Made by a program: the position numbers and the translations under genes
Part shown: positions 30,821 to 39,141 of the stretch, piece after piece
Layout of the letters: every line of letters begins with the position of its first letter
Position numbering within the stretch: position 1 is the first letter of the stretch
The notes under the pieces: generated by a model
What the model was told of the DNA's origin: nothing
The model's database searches: none
What the model saw: the letters and a program-made list of their open reading frames with translations, nothing else
DNA from: Corynebacterium mendelii
Lineage (GTDB): Bacteria > Actinomycetota > Actinomycetes > Mycobacteriales > Mycobacteriaceae
Assembly: GCF_017307055.1 (NCBI RefSeq)
Contig: NZ_JAFLEQ010000016.1
Span: forward strand, 5,446-69,445
Length of the DNA stretch: 64,000 nt
Reading direction: 5' to 3'

Positions 30821-30842
30821 GACTTTTTCTTCAAAAAAAGTC
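30821..30842 (+). promoter_or_regulatory. A/U-rich hairpin close to the mctB start
   Basis: GACTTTTT (30821-30828) pairs with AAAAAGTC (30835-30842) about 34 nt before the mctB start codon. An A/U stem this close to a start codon could modulate translation or transcription; function unknown. Confidence 0.35.
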
Positions 30843-30875
30843 CCCCGAATACATTGAAAGCGAGACGTGACGCAC

Positions 30876-31226
30876 ATGAGTGCTACACCGCCCGCCGGGT
30901 ACCAGCGCCGTGAACCCACGCCGCAGGAATTCGTGGAAATGCAGAATGATCCGCAGTTCCTCGAGCTGAAGAAGACCTTCCGCTCCTTCGTCCTTCCCAC
31001 CTCCATCGGATTTTTCCTGTGGTTTATCCTCTATCTCCTCCTGGCGACCTTCGCCGTGGACTTCATGTCCATCCGGATCTCCGGAAACATCAACGTCGCG
31101 ATGCTGCTGGGTTTCCTGCAGTTCGTGTCGACCTTCGCGATCACCTGGGTGTACGTGAACTTCGCCAACAAGAAACTCGAACCGATGGCAACCGCCGTCC
31201 GTGAGCGCATGGAGGGCAAAGCCTGA
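30876..31226 (+). CDS. mctB: DUF485 membrane protein, partner of MctC
   Basis: The 116-residue protein has two transmembrane segments (FVLPTSIGFFLWFILYLLLA and NVAMLLGFLQFVSTFAITWV) joined by a short loop. The N-terminus has the conserved EFVEMQNDPQFLELKKTFRS of DUF485. The ATG at 30876 is chosen; a GTG at 30867 is possible. The stop overlaps the mctC start by one base (TGATG), so the two are translationally coupled. DUF485 proteins accompany acetate/pyruvate symporters of this class. Its exact role is unknown. Confidence 0.88.
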   Translation: MSATPPAGYQRREPTPQEFVEMQNDPQFLELKKTFRSFVLPTSIGFFLWFILYLLLATFAVDFMSIRISGNINVAMLLGFLQFVSTFAITWVYVNFANKKLEPMATAVRERMEGKA

Positions 31227-32887
31227 TGAACACCATGATCACAACTCTTCTCGCGGAGCCGGCCCAGCCCGGTGATGCCACCGGCAACCCGATTCTGAAC
31301 ATCGCGGTGTTCGCGATCTTCATTATCGTCACCATGACCATCGTCATGAAGGCGGGTAAAACCACCTCGGAAGCCTCCGACTTCTATACCGGTGGCGCCA
31401 AATTCTCCGGCCGCCAAAACGGTCTGGCCATCGCAGGTGACTACCTGTCGGCCGCCTCATTCCTCGGTATTGTCGGCGCTGTCGCGCTGGCAGGCTACGA
31501 CGGCTTCCTCTACTCGATCGGCTTCTTCGTCGCCTGGCTGGTGGCGCTGCTGCTGGTCGCTGAACCGCTGCGAAACACCGGTAAGTTCACCATGGCCGAC
31601 GTGTTGAGCTTCCGTCTGCGGCAAAAGCCGGTTCGCCTGGCTGCGGCCCTCGGCACCCTGGGTGTGTCGCTGTTCTACCTGATCGCGCAGATGGCCGGCG
31701 CCGGTTCCCTGGTCGCCGTGCTGCTGGATATCCACGACAAGGGCGCACAGGCCGTGGTGGTTGCCGTGGTGGGCCTGATCATGATCGCCTACGTTTTGCT
31801 CGGCGGCATGAAGGGCACCACCTACGTGCAGATGATCAAGGCGGTGCTGCTGGTTTCCGGCGTTGTCGTCATGATGATCATCATCTTCATCAAGCTCGGC
31901 TTCCTCAACTCGATTCTGGACCACGCCATCGAGGCGTTCGGCCAGTCCGACTACGCGGCCAAGAAGGGCATTGAAGCCCAGGCCATCCTTGATCCGGGCC
32001 TGAAGTTCGGCAAGACCATGACCACCAAGATGGACTTTTTGTCCCTCGGCCTGGCCCTGGTGCTCGGCACCGCCGGCCTGCCGCACGTGCTCATGCGCTT
32101 CTACACCGTTCCCACCGCCAAAGAAGCCCGCCGCTCGGTTACCTGGGCCATTGTGCTGATCGGTTCCTTCTACCTGATCACCCTGATTCTCGGCTACGGC
32201 GCCATTGCCCTGGTCGGACCGGACCGGATTCTCGCCGCCCCCGGTGGCGCGAACTCCGCGGCCCCGCTTCTGGCCTACGAACTCGGCGGCTCGATCTTCA
32301 TGGCGATCATCTCCGCTGTTGCTTTCGCCACCGTGCTCGCTGTGGTCGCGGGGCTGGCGATCACCGCCTCGGCCTCGGTTGCCCACGACATCTACCACTC
32401 GATTATCCGCAACGGTGAATCCACCGAAGCAGAGCAGGTGCGGGTCTCCCGCATCACCGTGGTTGTCATCGGCATCGCCTCGATCATCCTGGGTATTCTC
32501 GCGATGAGCCAGAACGTCGCTTTCCTGGTGGCCCTGGCCTTCGCCATCGCATCCTCGGCGAACCTGCCCACTATCCTGTACTCGCTGTACTGGAAGAAGT
32601 TCAACACCACCGGCGCCCTGTGCTCCATGTACACCGGCCTTGGCCTGGCGCTGCTTTTGATCATCTTCTCCCCGGCGGTCTCCGGAACACCGGCCTCGAT
32701 GTTCCCGGATGCGGACTGGCACCTCTTCCCGCTGCGTAACCCGGGTCTGGTCTCCATTCCCGCCGCCTTCCTGGCCGGTTACCTGGGAACCATGTTCGGC
32801 AAACCGGACAACCTGGATGAACTGCAGGCCGAGATGGAAGTCCGCTCCCTGACCGGTGTCGGCGTCGAATCCGCGGTCGATCACTAG
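31226..32887 (+). CDS. mctC: Monocarboxylate (acetate/pyruvate/propionate) sodium:solute symporter
   Basis: The 553-residue protein has about 13 transmembrane segments of the SSS family. Marks are SDFYTGGAKFSGRQNGLAIA, GDYLSAASFLGIVGAVALAG, and GLPHVLMRFYTVPTAKEARR, the last being characteristic of the ActP/MctC acetate branch. In C. glutamicum MctC is the known importer of pyruvate, acetate and propionate. Together with mctB it follows a long regulated upstream region. The location near accDA and gltA matches C. glutamicum. Confidence 0.93.
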   Translation: MNTMITTLLAEPAQPGDATGNPILNIAVFAIFIIVTMTIVMKAGKTTSEASDFYTGGAKFSGRQNGLAIAGDYLSAASFLGIVGAVALAGYDGFLYSIGFFVAWLVALLLVAEPLRNTGKFTMADVLSFRLRQKPVRLAAALGTLGVSLFYLIAQMAGAGSLVAVLLDIHDKGAQAVVVAVVGLIMIAYVLLGGMKGTTYVQMIKAVLLVSGVVVMMIIIFIKLGFLNSILDHAIEAFGQSDYAAKKGIEAQAILDPGLKFGKTMTTKMDFLSLGLALVLGTAGLPHVLMRFYTVPTAKEARRSVTWAIVLIGSFYLITLILGYGAIALVGPDRILAAPGGANSAAPLLAYELGGSIFMAIISAVAFATVLAVVAGLAITASASVAHDIYHSIIRNGESTEAEQVRVSRITVVVIGIASIILGILAMSQNVAFLVALAFAIASSANLPTILYSLYWKKFNTTGALCSMYTGLGLALLLIIFSPAVSGTPASMFPDADWHLFPLRNPGLVSIPAAFLAGYLGTMFGKPDNLDELQAEMEVRSLTGVGVESAVDH

Positions 32888-33070
32888 GAGCAGCAGTTCC
32901 CGCCCCGCGACCGCACTGACGGGCACCACACGGTGCACAGGCGGCCGGAAGGAATTGTTGACCACAACTTAAAATGTGTTGGCCGCCCCGCCCCGGGCGG
33001 GCAGAGTCCCTGAATGGACGCTGCCCGATATCCCGGGGCGGGGCTGTGCTGTGCCCGCCCGGAACAGCCA

Positions 33071-33076
33071 TATACT
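33071..33076 (+). promoter_or_regulatory. -10 box for a leaderless lipoprotein gene
   Basis: TATACT lies 7 nt before the GTG start codon at 33084, and no ribosome binding site is present. It decides the start of the lipoprotein gene against a longer open frame beginning at 32976. Confidence 0.65.
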
Positions 33077-33083
33077 TGTCCGC

Positions 33084-34031
33084 GTGCAGCAACCGATATC
33101 TCCCGCCCCGCCACCACCGGAGTGTTCCGGCAGGGTGCGCGCACGCCGCGGCACACGGTCGGTGCGGGGGCCGGTTGCGGCAGCCGTGATTCTGGCGGTG
33201 GCAGTGGCCGGATGCGCCGGGGAGAGGCAACCTGCCCCGCAGAAAGCCGCCACCACCGGTGGGCTCACCGTCCCGACCGTGGTCACCGGTGGGCCGCAGA
33301 TAGCCGCCACCACCCCGGAGCCGATTGACCCTGACTGGTTCGTCGACGCGGTGGAGAAATCCTCCGGGCCGCAAATGACCTATCTCAGGCTCGATGACGG
33401 GTGGATGGCCGGGACGGCAGGACAGCGCAAACCCCGGCCCGCCCTGTCACTGGCCAAGCTCTACATCGCCGACTGGGTCTACGCCCACGGCAACCGGACC
33501 CAACGCGACCGTGCCACCGAGATGATCGAAACCTCCGATGATTCGATCGCCGACGAGCTCTACGCCGACTTTCCCGAATCCATCGACGGCACCGCGGCAG
33601 CCTACGGGCTGCAATCGACCCGCGGGGAAGACAAATGGGGCTATTCGTTGACCTCCACGTTCGATGTGGTGCGTTTTATCGCCATCAAACTGCAGACCGA
33701 CCCGGACTCGATGGTCATCGAAGCCATGCGGCACCCGGCACCGTTCGCCGCCGACGGCTACCCGCAGGACTACGGCACCGCCACCATCGACGGGGTGCTG
33801 GGAACCAAATGGGGATGGTCAAACAACCGGCAGTACCATGCCTCGGTCAGTTTCGGCAGGGACTTTGTGGTGGCCGCCGCCCAGCCCGGCGATGCCGGGC
33901 AGTTGACTGAACTGGTCACCACGCAGATGCGAAAACTCCGCGGCATGGAACCGCTGCGCGGCGACAGCGGGAAGCTGCCCGGGCCACCCCTGCCGGAGGC
34001 CACCACCGGACAAACCGCCGCCGGCCGGTAA
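33084..34031 (+). CDS. Lipoprotein with a beta-lactamase/DD-peptidase-like fold
   Basis: From GTG 33084 the protein has 315 residues. A lipobox (VAVAGC, Cys44) follows a basic N-terminus, so it should be anchored outside the membrane. A Thr/Pro-rich spacer leads to a domain that carries all three landmarks of serine penicillin-recognising enzymes in order: S122-L-A-K125 (SxxK), S151-D-D153 (resembling SDN) and K242-W-G244 (resembling KTG) within GTKWGWSNNRQYHASVSFG. The spacing from SxxK to the second motif is short (29 residues, against about 60 in class A beta-lactamases). Activity on peptidoglycan or as a non-catalytic homologue is possible. Identification is by motif and is moderately sure. 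Confidence 0.7.
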   Translation: MQQPISPAPPPPECSGRVRARRGTRSVRGPVAAAVILAVAVAGCAGERQPAPQKAATTGGLTVPTVVTGGPQIAATTPEPIDPDWFVDAVEKSSGPQMTYLRLDDGWMAGTAGQRKPRPALSLAKLYIADWVYAHGNRTQRDRATEMIETSDDSIADELYADFPESIDGTAAAYGLQSTRGEDKWGYSLTSTFDVVRFIAIKLQTDPDSMVIEAMRHPAPFAADGYPQDYGTATIDGVLGTKWGWSNNRQYHASVSFGRDFVVAAAQPGDAGQLTELVTTQMRKLRGMEPLRGDSGKLPGPPLPEATTGQTAAGR

Positions 34032-34428
34032 TACCGGACAGCGGCACACCGTCACCGGCCCATCAACGAAAAAACAACCCGGCCGGGAAAGGAAAAACCG
34101 GACACCCCGCCGGCTGGGCCGGGGCGGAAATCCGGGCGTGCGGGGTGTGGAAAAAACCTGCCTGCCCCGGCAGCCGACACGACGATCACCGCTTCGGTGG
34201 GTTAAGCTTTACCGGCCACCGTGCCAACCCTTCCACCACCGGATGCCCGGATCTTTCGGCCCGGCGTATTTTCCCGGAAGGCAAAGCTCACCGGTCCCGG
34301 TGGATCGGCGGGATGTGCCGCGGAACACCCATACCCACCCGGTTGTCCCGCTGCCCGCACATCGACCCGGTGGACACCCACGTTTTTGTTTGCGCTTCTT
34401 TTTTCCGAAAGGTCGGTTTACGGCACCC
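34032..34428. other. Intergenic region before the cation/proton antiporter
   Basis: About 400 bases. The open frame of the antiporter extends upstream through it without protein-like composition. GAAAGG lies 16 nt before the chosen GTG start. No clear promoter or terminator was found. Confidence 0.4.
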
Positions 34429-35841
34429 GTGACGTACGAGATTCTTGCCGCAGGTGGCGGTGTCAACCCCGATGTGATCCTCGGACTGATGTGGATCACC
34501 ATTGCCGCCCTGTTGAGTCCGCTGCTTAATTTCCTCACCGGCAAACGTATCCCCGGGGTGGTGTTCATGCTGGTGCTCGGGGTGATCATCGGCCCCGAGG
34601 TTCTCGACCTGGCGCGCAACGACGGATCGATCTCGCTGCTGCGGGAACTCGGCCTGGGCATGCTGTTCCTGCTGGCCGGCTGGGAAATTGAGCCCGAGGC
34701 CATGCGTGGCCGGTTCGGCACGTCGGCACTGATGACCTGGGCCGCCTCCCTTGCCACCGCGTTTTGTGTGGGGCTTGTGGTCTACGGGGCCGATGACGTG
34801 CTGATCAGCGTGGTGCTGGCCATTGCCGTCTCCTCGACTGCCATGGGCACCCTGCTGCCCGTGATCAAAAACGCCGGGCGTGACGACTCGCCGGTCGGCA
34901 AAGGCGTGCTGGTCCACGGGGCCATCGGTGAACTGGGACCCATTTTCGCCATGGCACTGCTGCTGTCGACCAGGGCCACCTGGCTGACACTGCTGATTCT
35001 CATCATCTTCCAGGCCGGTGCCCTGGTGGTGGCCTTCCTGCCGAAAACAGTCTCCCGACTGGTTCCCTGGGTGGGACGGGCAGTCAAAGACGGGGCCAGC
35101 CACACCAGCCAAACCGTCATGCGGGCGGTCATGGTGCTGCTCACCATGCTCATGGCCATGGCCGCAGTCTTCGAACTCGATGTGGTTTTGGGGGCCTTTG
35201 CCGCCGGTATCATTCTGCGCGCCCTGGTTCCGCCGCGGGCCAGGAAAACCACCGAAGCCCGGCTCGATGTCATGGGCTACGGGCTGTTCATCCCGGTGTT
35301 TTTCATCACCTCCGGGATGGCCATCAAACTGGATGCCGTCATCGAATACATGTGGGCACCGTTTGTCGGCATTGTCCTGATCTTCATTGCCCGCGGCCTG
35401 CCGATCTTCCTGGTGGAGCGCTACACCAAAACCGGCTCCGGGCTGGTGGGGCTGCGCGACCAGCTGGAGCTGTCGCTCTACTCGGCCACCGGTCTGCCGA
35501 TCATTGTGGCGGTGACCGAAATCGCCGTTGAACGTGACCTGCTCAGCGAAACCCAGGCCTCACTGCTGGTGTGTTCCGGTGTGGGAACCGTGCTGCTGTT
35601 TCCGCTTCTGGCCTCAATTGTGCACCAGAAACTGCCCGCACCGCCGGACGATGGCGGGGAAGACAAAGACAAAGCCGAACGCGAAGCCGCTGACGAGCAC
35701 GAGGAATTCAAACAGACCAAAACCCGTGTGCACATCGCCGATGCAGTCAAACAGATCGACTCCGAGGTCCCGAAACCGAAGCCGAAACCGAAGTCGACCA
35801 CCGTCGCCGAACACGAAATCACCATCGACGACGAGGACTAG
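34429..35841 (+). CDS. CPA2 family cation:proton antiporter
   Basis: From GTG 34429 the protein has 470 residues: about 12 transmembrane segments (residues ~10-410) of the Na+/H+ exchanger fold, with GKRIPGVVFMLVLGVIIGPE in helix 2 and LRELGLGMLFLLAGWEIEPE. A cytoplasmic tail of ~65 charged residues follows, ending in the KPKPKPK repeat and the acidic DDED. No RCK/TrkA-N domain is attached, unlike KefB/KefC. Family members exchange sodium or potassium for protons; the ion is not determined. The open frame starts 97 codons earlier, but that part lacks protein character. Confidence 0.85.
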   Translation: MTYEILAAGGGVNPDVILGLMWITIAALLSPLLNFLTGKRIPGVVFMLVLGVIIGPEVLDLARNDGSISLLRELGLGMLFLLAGWEIEPEAMRGRFGTSALMTWAASLATAFCVGLVVYGADDVLISVVLAIAVSSTAMGTLLPVIKNAGRDDSPVGKGVLVHGAIGELGPIFAMALLLSTRATWLTLLILIIFQAGALVVAFLPKTVSRLVPWVGRAVKDGASHTSQTVMRAVMVLLTMLMAMAAVFELDVVLGAFAAGIILRALVPPRARKTTEARLDVMGYGLFIPVFFITSGMAIKLDAVIEYMWAPFVGIVLIFIARGLPIFLVERYTKTGSGLVGLRDQLELSLYSATGLPIIVAVTEIAVERDLLSETQASLLVCSGVGTVLLFPLLASIVHQKLPAPPDDGGEDKDKAEREAADEHEEFKQTKTRVHIADAVKQIDSEVPKPKPKPKSTTVAEHEITIDDED

Positions 35842-36230
35842 AGTCCCTTTACACAGCCCACCACATCCGGGGCTTGGCAGAAAAGATATCGGCCATCGGT
35901 GACGTGGAAAAGCATCCGCTGCACGGTTCCGCCGGGCGGCAAAACCCATTATCCGGTGGAGGGGATCACGCCAGGGGAGTGTTGCGGCAGATATGCCCTC
36001 CGCCGGGATTCGTCGCGTTTTAGCAGTCGGGATTGGTTGGGCAGACGCGCGACGGGGTTGGCCTCGGTCCCCGGGTGTCCCGTCAGCCCGGGCGCGATGT
36101 GCGGATTGGGCGGCCAGACGCGCGTGCCGGAAAAACCGTTGTGGTCACGGCCCGGATAAACAGCTGGGAGACGGTCCTGCCCCGGACAATCGGCTACCGG
36201 TCGACTGGCCGGTAAAGGAAGACGGTGCCG
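35842..36230. other. Intergenic region with a degenerate 22-bp repeat
   Basis: No intact gene. Two copies of a 22-nt sequence (36030-36051 and 36103-36124) agree at 19 of 22 positions and both end in AGACGCGCG. The region begins the lower-GC patch between the antiporter and tRNA-Arg. Confidence 0.45.
36030..36124 (+). repeat. Imperfect direct repeat, two 22-nt copies 73 bp apart
   Basis: Copies begin GGATTGG and end AGACGCGCG, differing at three positions in the middle. Their origin is unknown; they may be a remnant of decayed coding sequence or protein binding sites. Confidence 0.4.
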
Positions 36231-36588
36231 CTAACGCGCCCCTACTGGTGCCATGTGATTCCCAAATCCAGTTGCGGATCGGGCTGAGGCGCAGGTTGTG
36301 GGTAAGGCGGGGCTGACTGGGAGCTGGACTTTGATCCCCTCTGGTTCCGCTGTTGCCTTGATGAGCTTTGTGTCGCGGGTGAAGAGGAATTCGCAACCAG
36401 CTTCAAGAGCACACGCAACAATAGCCGGATCTACGGGCTTGACGAGAAGCTCAGGGGCCTAGCTTTTGCGCCATTTCCATCGCCCATTCGTCCAGCTGTA
36501 TCCAGATAATCTGCTGCGGCCTGAAGAATTCGAGCGCACTGGTAACGAGATCATTGTGGATTGGTGCGAGCTGCACTGCCTTTTCCAT
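36231..36588 (-). pseudogene. PIN-domain toxin remnant with frameshift
   Basis: From ATG 36588 the frame gives 45 residues (MEKAVQLAPIHNDLVTSALE ... MAQKLGP) and stops. Removing one C from the CCCC run near 36455 continues it as ELLVKPVDPAIVACALEAGC, then EFLFTRDTKLIKATAEPEGI, the typical C-terminal half of a PIN ribonuclease with its acidic positions and FTRD motif, ending at TAG 36233-36231. The N-terminal part with the first catalytic Asp (DTN motif) is missing: an in-frame stop lies immediately before the ATG. No intact antitoxin gene was found. The base composition is less GC-rich than the neighbours, suggesting acquired DNA. Confidence 0.6.
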
Positions 36589-36709
36589 TCAGCAAAAGTT
36601 TTATTTTGACTTGTTGGAAGGGCGCGTTCATCTCACAGGCAATAAATCATCTCCACTCACAGTGGTGCAGGCCGTGTAGTCAATTGATTCTGGCAGTAGT
36701 GTTGCTTCA

Positions 36710-37525
36710 ATGGATAAGAAACTACTGCTCAATCTCTACGATGCGCAGCTACGTTCTGAGACTGAAGTCTCCGATTCTCGGGAAGTCGTGAGGATCGGTC
36801 CTTTATGGGTTGCCAGGTATCCGCATCGACACGGATTTATCACCTATGAGTCGATTCCACCTGAAACCAACCTATCCAAGCTCATTGATTTAGCCATGGA
36901 CCACTTTCTTGCCGATGAACGAATCGACAGCGTTGAGTGGAAAACACGGGAGCATGACGGTCTGGAAAACCTGCACAATCTACTATCGGCACGTGGGTTT
37001 AAGGAATGCGATCCTGAGACAGTAATGGTCGGTTATGCCCAGGCAATCATTGCGGCCGCAAGTCCTCTTCCCGAAGGTTTTGTGGTAGAGCCTGTGAGTT
37101 CTCCCGCTGATATTCAGCTGGCGCAATCACTGATACAAGACGCTTTCGAAGCTCCCGTTGAAGAAGCGCAACGGCTTACCGATCAGCTGGTAGCCCGCTA
37201 TAACGATGATCCGGCAAGCTTTGAGTTGTGGGTAGTGCGTGAACCGGGTGGAAAGGTTGTGTGCACCGGGCGAACCGAGTTCTTGCCAAGCACTGAAGTT
37301 GCTGGCCTGTGGGGTGGCGCGTGCGAAAAAGCTTATCGAGGTCGGGGGCTATACCGTGCGCTCACCGCAGCCAGAGCCTCTTCTGCATTGCGCCGAGGTT
37401 ATCGATATTTACACGCAGATTGCACGGAGGACTCCCGCCCGATATTGGAGCGGGCCGGTTTGGTGAAAGTCACGACAACCACGCCTTTTGTATGGCAAAG
37501 ACATAAAAATCAGCCCGATTACTGA
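36710..37525 (+). CDS. GNAT family N-acetyltransferase
   Basis: The 271-residue protein has a divergent N-terminal half (residues 1-120) and a C-terminal GNAT domain: FELWVVREPGGKVVCTGRTE, then VAGLWGGACEKAYRGRGLYR with the acetyl-CoA loop (RGRGLY), and RAGLVKVTTTTPFVW. Substrate unknown. Its codon use and base composition are visibly less GC-rich than the flanking core genes. It starts 121 nt after the PIN remnant's start, divergently. With the nearby tRNA-Arg this suggests a horizontally gained patch. Confidence 0.82.
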   Translation: MDKKLLLNLYDAQLRSETEVSDSREVVRIGPLWVARYPHRHGFITYESIPPETNLSKLIDLAMDHFLADERIDSVEWKTREHDGLENLHNLLSARGFKECDPETVMVGYAQAIIAAASPLPEGFVVEPVSSPADIQLAQSLIQDAFEAPVEEAQRLTDQLVARYNDDPASFELWVVREPGGKVVCTGRTEFLPSTEVAGLWGGACEKAYRGRGLYRALTAARASSALRRGYRYLHADCTEDSRPILERAGLVKVTTTTPFVWQRHKNQPDY

Positions 37526-38180
37526 GAAGGAAACCGTCCATCTCGAACGATAGTTTTGCCCTGAACCAGCCGCGAAGCACGTTCAGGATCTACCCGGGGC
37601 CACCCATAAAACGGGCTTCGCATTTGCGAAATGCCGTCCGCCGGCAATCGCCCCATCGGTGCAGGTCAGACCGTGGGTGTCAAAATGACACGGAGGTTCA
37701 CCTGCGAAAACAGGATCACCGGACAATCCGGCTTCAGGCGGCCACACATCACCGAGCTAGAGGGCCGTGTGCCGATTTGCCACGGGGTTGAACAGTGTTT
37801 TCCAGAGCGTCCCCCAAGTCGCGTTCACGCACAATTACCCGGGTCTTGAGTGGTATTGAGTTCTCGGTTTCCATGCGCAGGCGCTTGTCCGGGCCACAAC
37901 CGCCGGGTCAGTCCGGGGTGTTGAAAGCAACTGCTGCACGCTGCAATACAACTCCTGCAAGTGCTTCGGTGGGATTGGCCTCTGGTTCGGTTTGTGAAAT
38001 CCACTGACTGTGCCGTCAGCTCTGTCGCGGTAGTGGTATCAGCTGCATTTTTGGCAGGCCACCTGTGGTCGCGATGGTGCGGTACAACGCACGTCCCACG
38101 GGCGTCGAGCCGTATTTTCCGGGACCGTGCGGCCTGCTCGGCGGCACGGGCCAAAGCGGGGGCAAGTGCAAAAAAATAAG
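37526..38180. other. Intergenic region between the acetyltransferase and tRNA-Arg
   Basis: About 650 bases without a believable gene. A palindrome GTGTCA-AAA-TGACAC lies at 37677-37691. I looked for a copy of the tRNA 3' end, which would mark an attachment site, and saw none. Confidence 0.4.
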
Positions 38181-38253
38181 TGCCCCAGAAAGGATTCGAA
38201 CCTTCGACACCGGCTTTAGGAGAGCCGTGCTCTATCCACTGAGCTACTGGGGC
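38181..38253 (-). tRNA. tRNA-Arg (anticodon CCU)
   Basis: The 73-nt sequence begins GCCCCAGTAGCTCAGTGGAT and ends with CTGGGGCA. The acceptor stem GCCCCAG/CTGGGGC pairs perfectly. The D arm AGCTCAGTGGATAGAGCA, the anticodon stem CGGCT/AGCCG with loop CTCCTAA (anticodon CCT), and the T arm with GGTTCGAATCC are all present. CCA is not encoded. Confidence 0.95.
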
Positions 38254-38499
38254 AACACCGCTTGCATGCAAAGCGACCACAACAGACTACCGCAGCAAAA
38301 CGAAGCCCCTCAAACCGCCCGGGGGCCACGGCGGATCCGCCGGCCGCACCGGCGTGCCGCCAGCGGCTGTGCGGGGGTGGCATGGGGTGGATAAACCGCA
38401 GGTGGAACAGGTTTGAGGGTCTTTTGCCGTGCGCCTGAAGCATTCACCACATACGCTGGGGAAAAGACTGAAGAGAAAACCGAGAAGGGACCTTCACCC

Positions 38500-38799
38500 A
38501 TGGCACCACTCAAGCCCACATTCACCGATGTCCACGGCCGTAAAATCGCCGCCCAGATGATCCATGAGGGCCGTACCGCCCGGCTGACGATCAACGAGCT
38601 CGACGACAACGGTGAACCCACCACGATCCTGGTTCTCAACAGCTACGACGCCACGCTTTTGGCCCGTGCCTGCAACCTGTTCGTCAAGCACAATTTCTCG
38701 GTGAACTTCACCGACGTGAACATGATGCTCTCCCCGGAGGACAAAGCCCAGATTCTCGGCGATGACGAGGAACTGCCCCAGGACAAAGACACCTGGTGA
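38500..38799 (+). CDS. Conserved small protein of unknown function, 99 aa
   Basis: ATG 38500 is preceded by AGAAGG 11 nt upstream. The protein (MAPLKPTFTDVHGRKIAAQM) is soluble and mixed alpha/beta, with an acidic C-terminus (EDKAQILGDDEELPQDKDTW). It contains the segment VLNSYDATLLARACNLFVKH. No domain is recognised. A small terminator-like hairpin follows. The ordinary composition and ribosome binding site make it a likely real gene. Confidence 0.65.
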   Translation: MAPLKPTFTDVHGRKIAAQMIHEGRTARLTINELDDNGEPTTILVLNSYDATLLARACNLFVKHNFSVNFTDVNMMLSPEDKAQILGDDEELPQDKDTW

Positions 38800-39141
38800 C
38801 CGACACACACGGCCCCCGGCCACCACTGTTGACAGTGGCGGTCGGCAAGCGTGTGTTTTCCCACTCCCGTCGGTGCATGCCCCGCCGGCTCTGACAGCGC
38901 CCGACCGCCCTCCGGCTGCGGGCGCTTTGTCGTGGCCCGGCACTGTTTTCTTGCCCACCACCTCTCCCGGCGGGTACCGGAGAACCGGACAGGCACCGTG
39001 TCGCTGAGGGGCCTACCATGGGGCCACCAGCGCATCACCCCGGATAGCACCGCAAGGTTTCTCTGAACCGGTGTGCCCCCGGGGCACACGGGGCACGCAT
39101 CCGACAATCTTTTTTTCTACTTTCCACAAGGACCACAACCA
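38800..39141. other. Intergenic region before cobF
   Basis: It holds a hairpin (38896-38930) and a 19-bp perfect palindrome GTGTGCCCCcGGGGCACAC (39071-39089) about 50 nt before the cobF start. I saw no cobalamin-riboswitch (B12 box) sequence and no gene. Confidence 0.45.
38896..38930 (+). terminator. Terminator-like hairpin after the 99-aa gene
   Basis: AGCGCCCG (38896-38903) pairs perfectly with CGGGCGCT (38919-38926), followed by a short T-rich tail TTGTC. Confidence 0.6.

Larger units (their letters stand above)
29882..30875. other. Long, partly AT-rich upstream region of mctBC
   Basis: Nearly 1 kb without a supported gene. From about 30110 to 30660 the base composition is clearly more AT-rich than the surroundings. 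An open reverse frame of 193 codons (30089-30670) has no recognisable domain and is not called. Near the mctB end it holds a TTTGCA-N4-TGCAAA palindrome, a good -35/-10 pair, and an A/U-rich hairpin. Confidence 0.45.

Noticed and set aside
37526..38253. Attachment-site duplication of the tRNA-Arg 3' end
   Set aside because: I looked for a second copy of the T-arm/acceptor sequence in 35842-38180 and saw none; no integrase is present.
38800..39141. Possible cobalamin riboswitch before cobF
   Set aside because: No B12-box-like sequence was seen; only a palindrome and a small hairpin.
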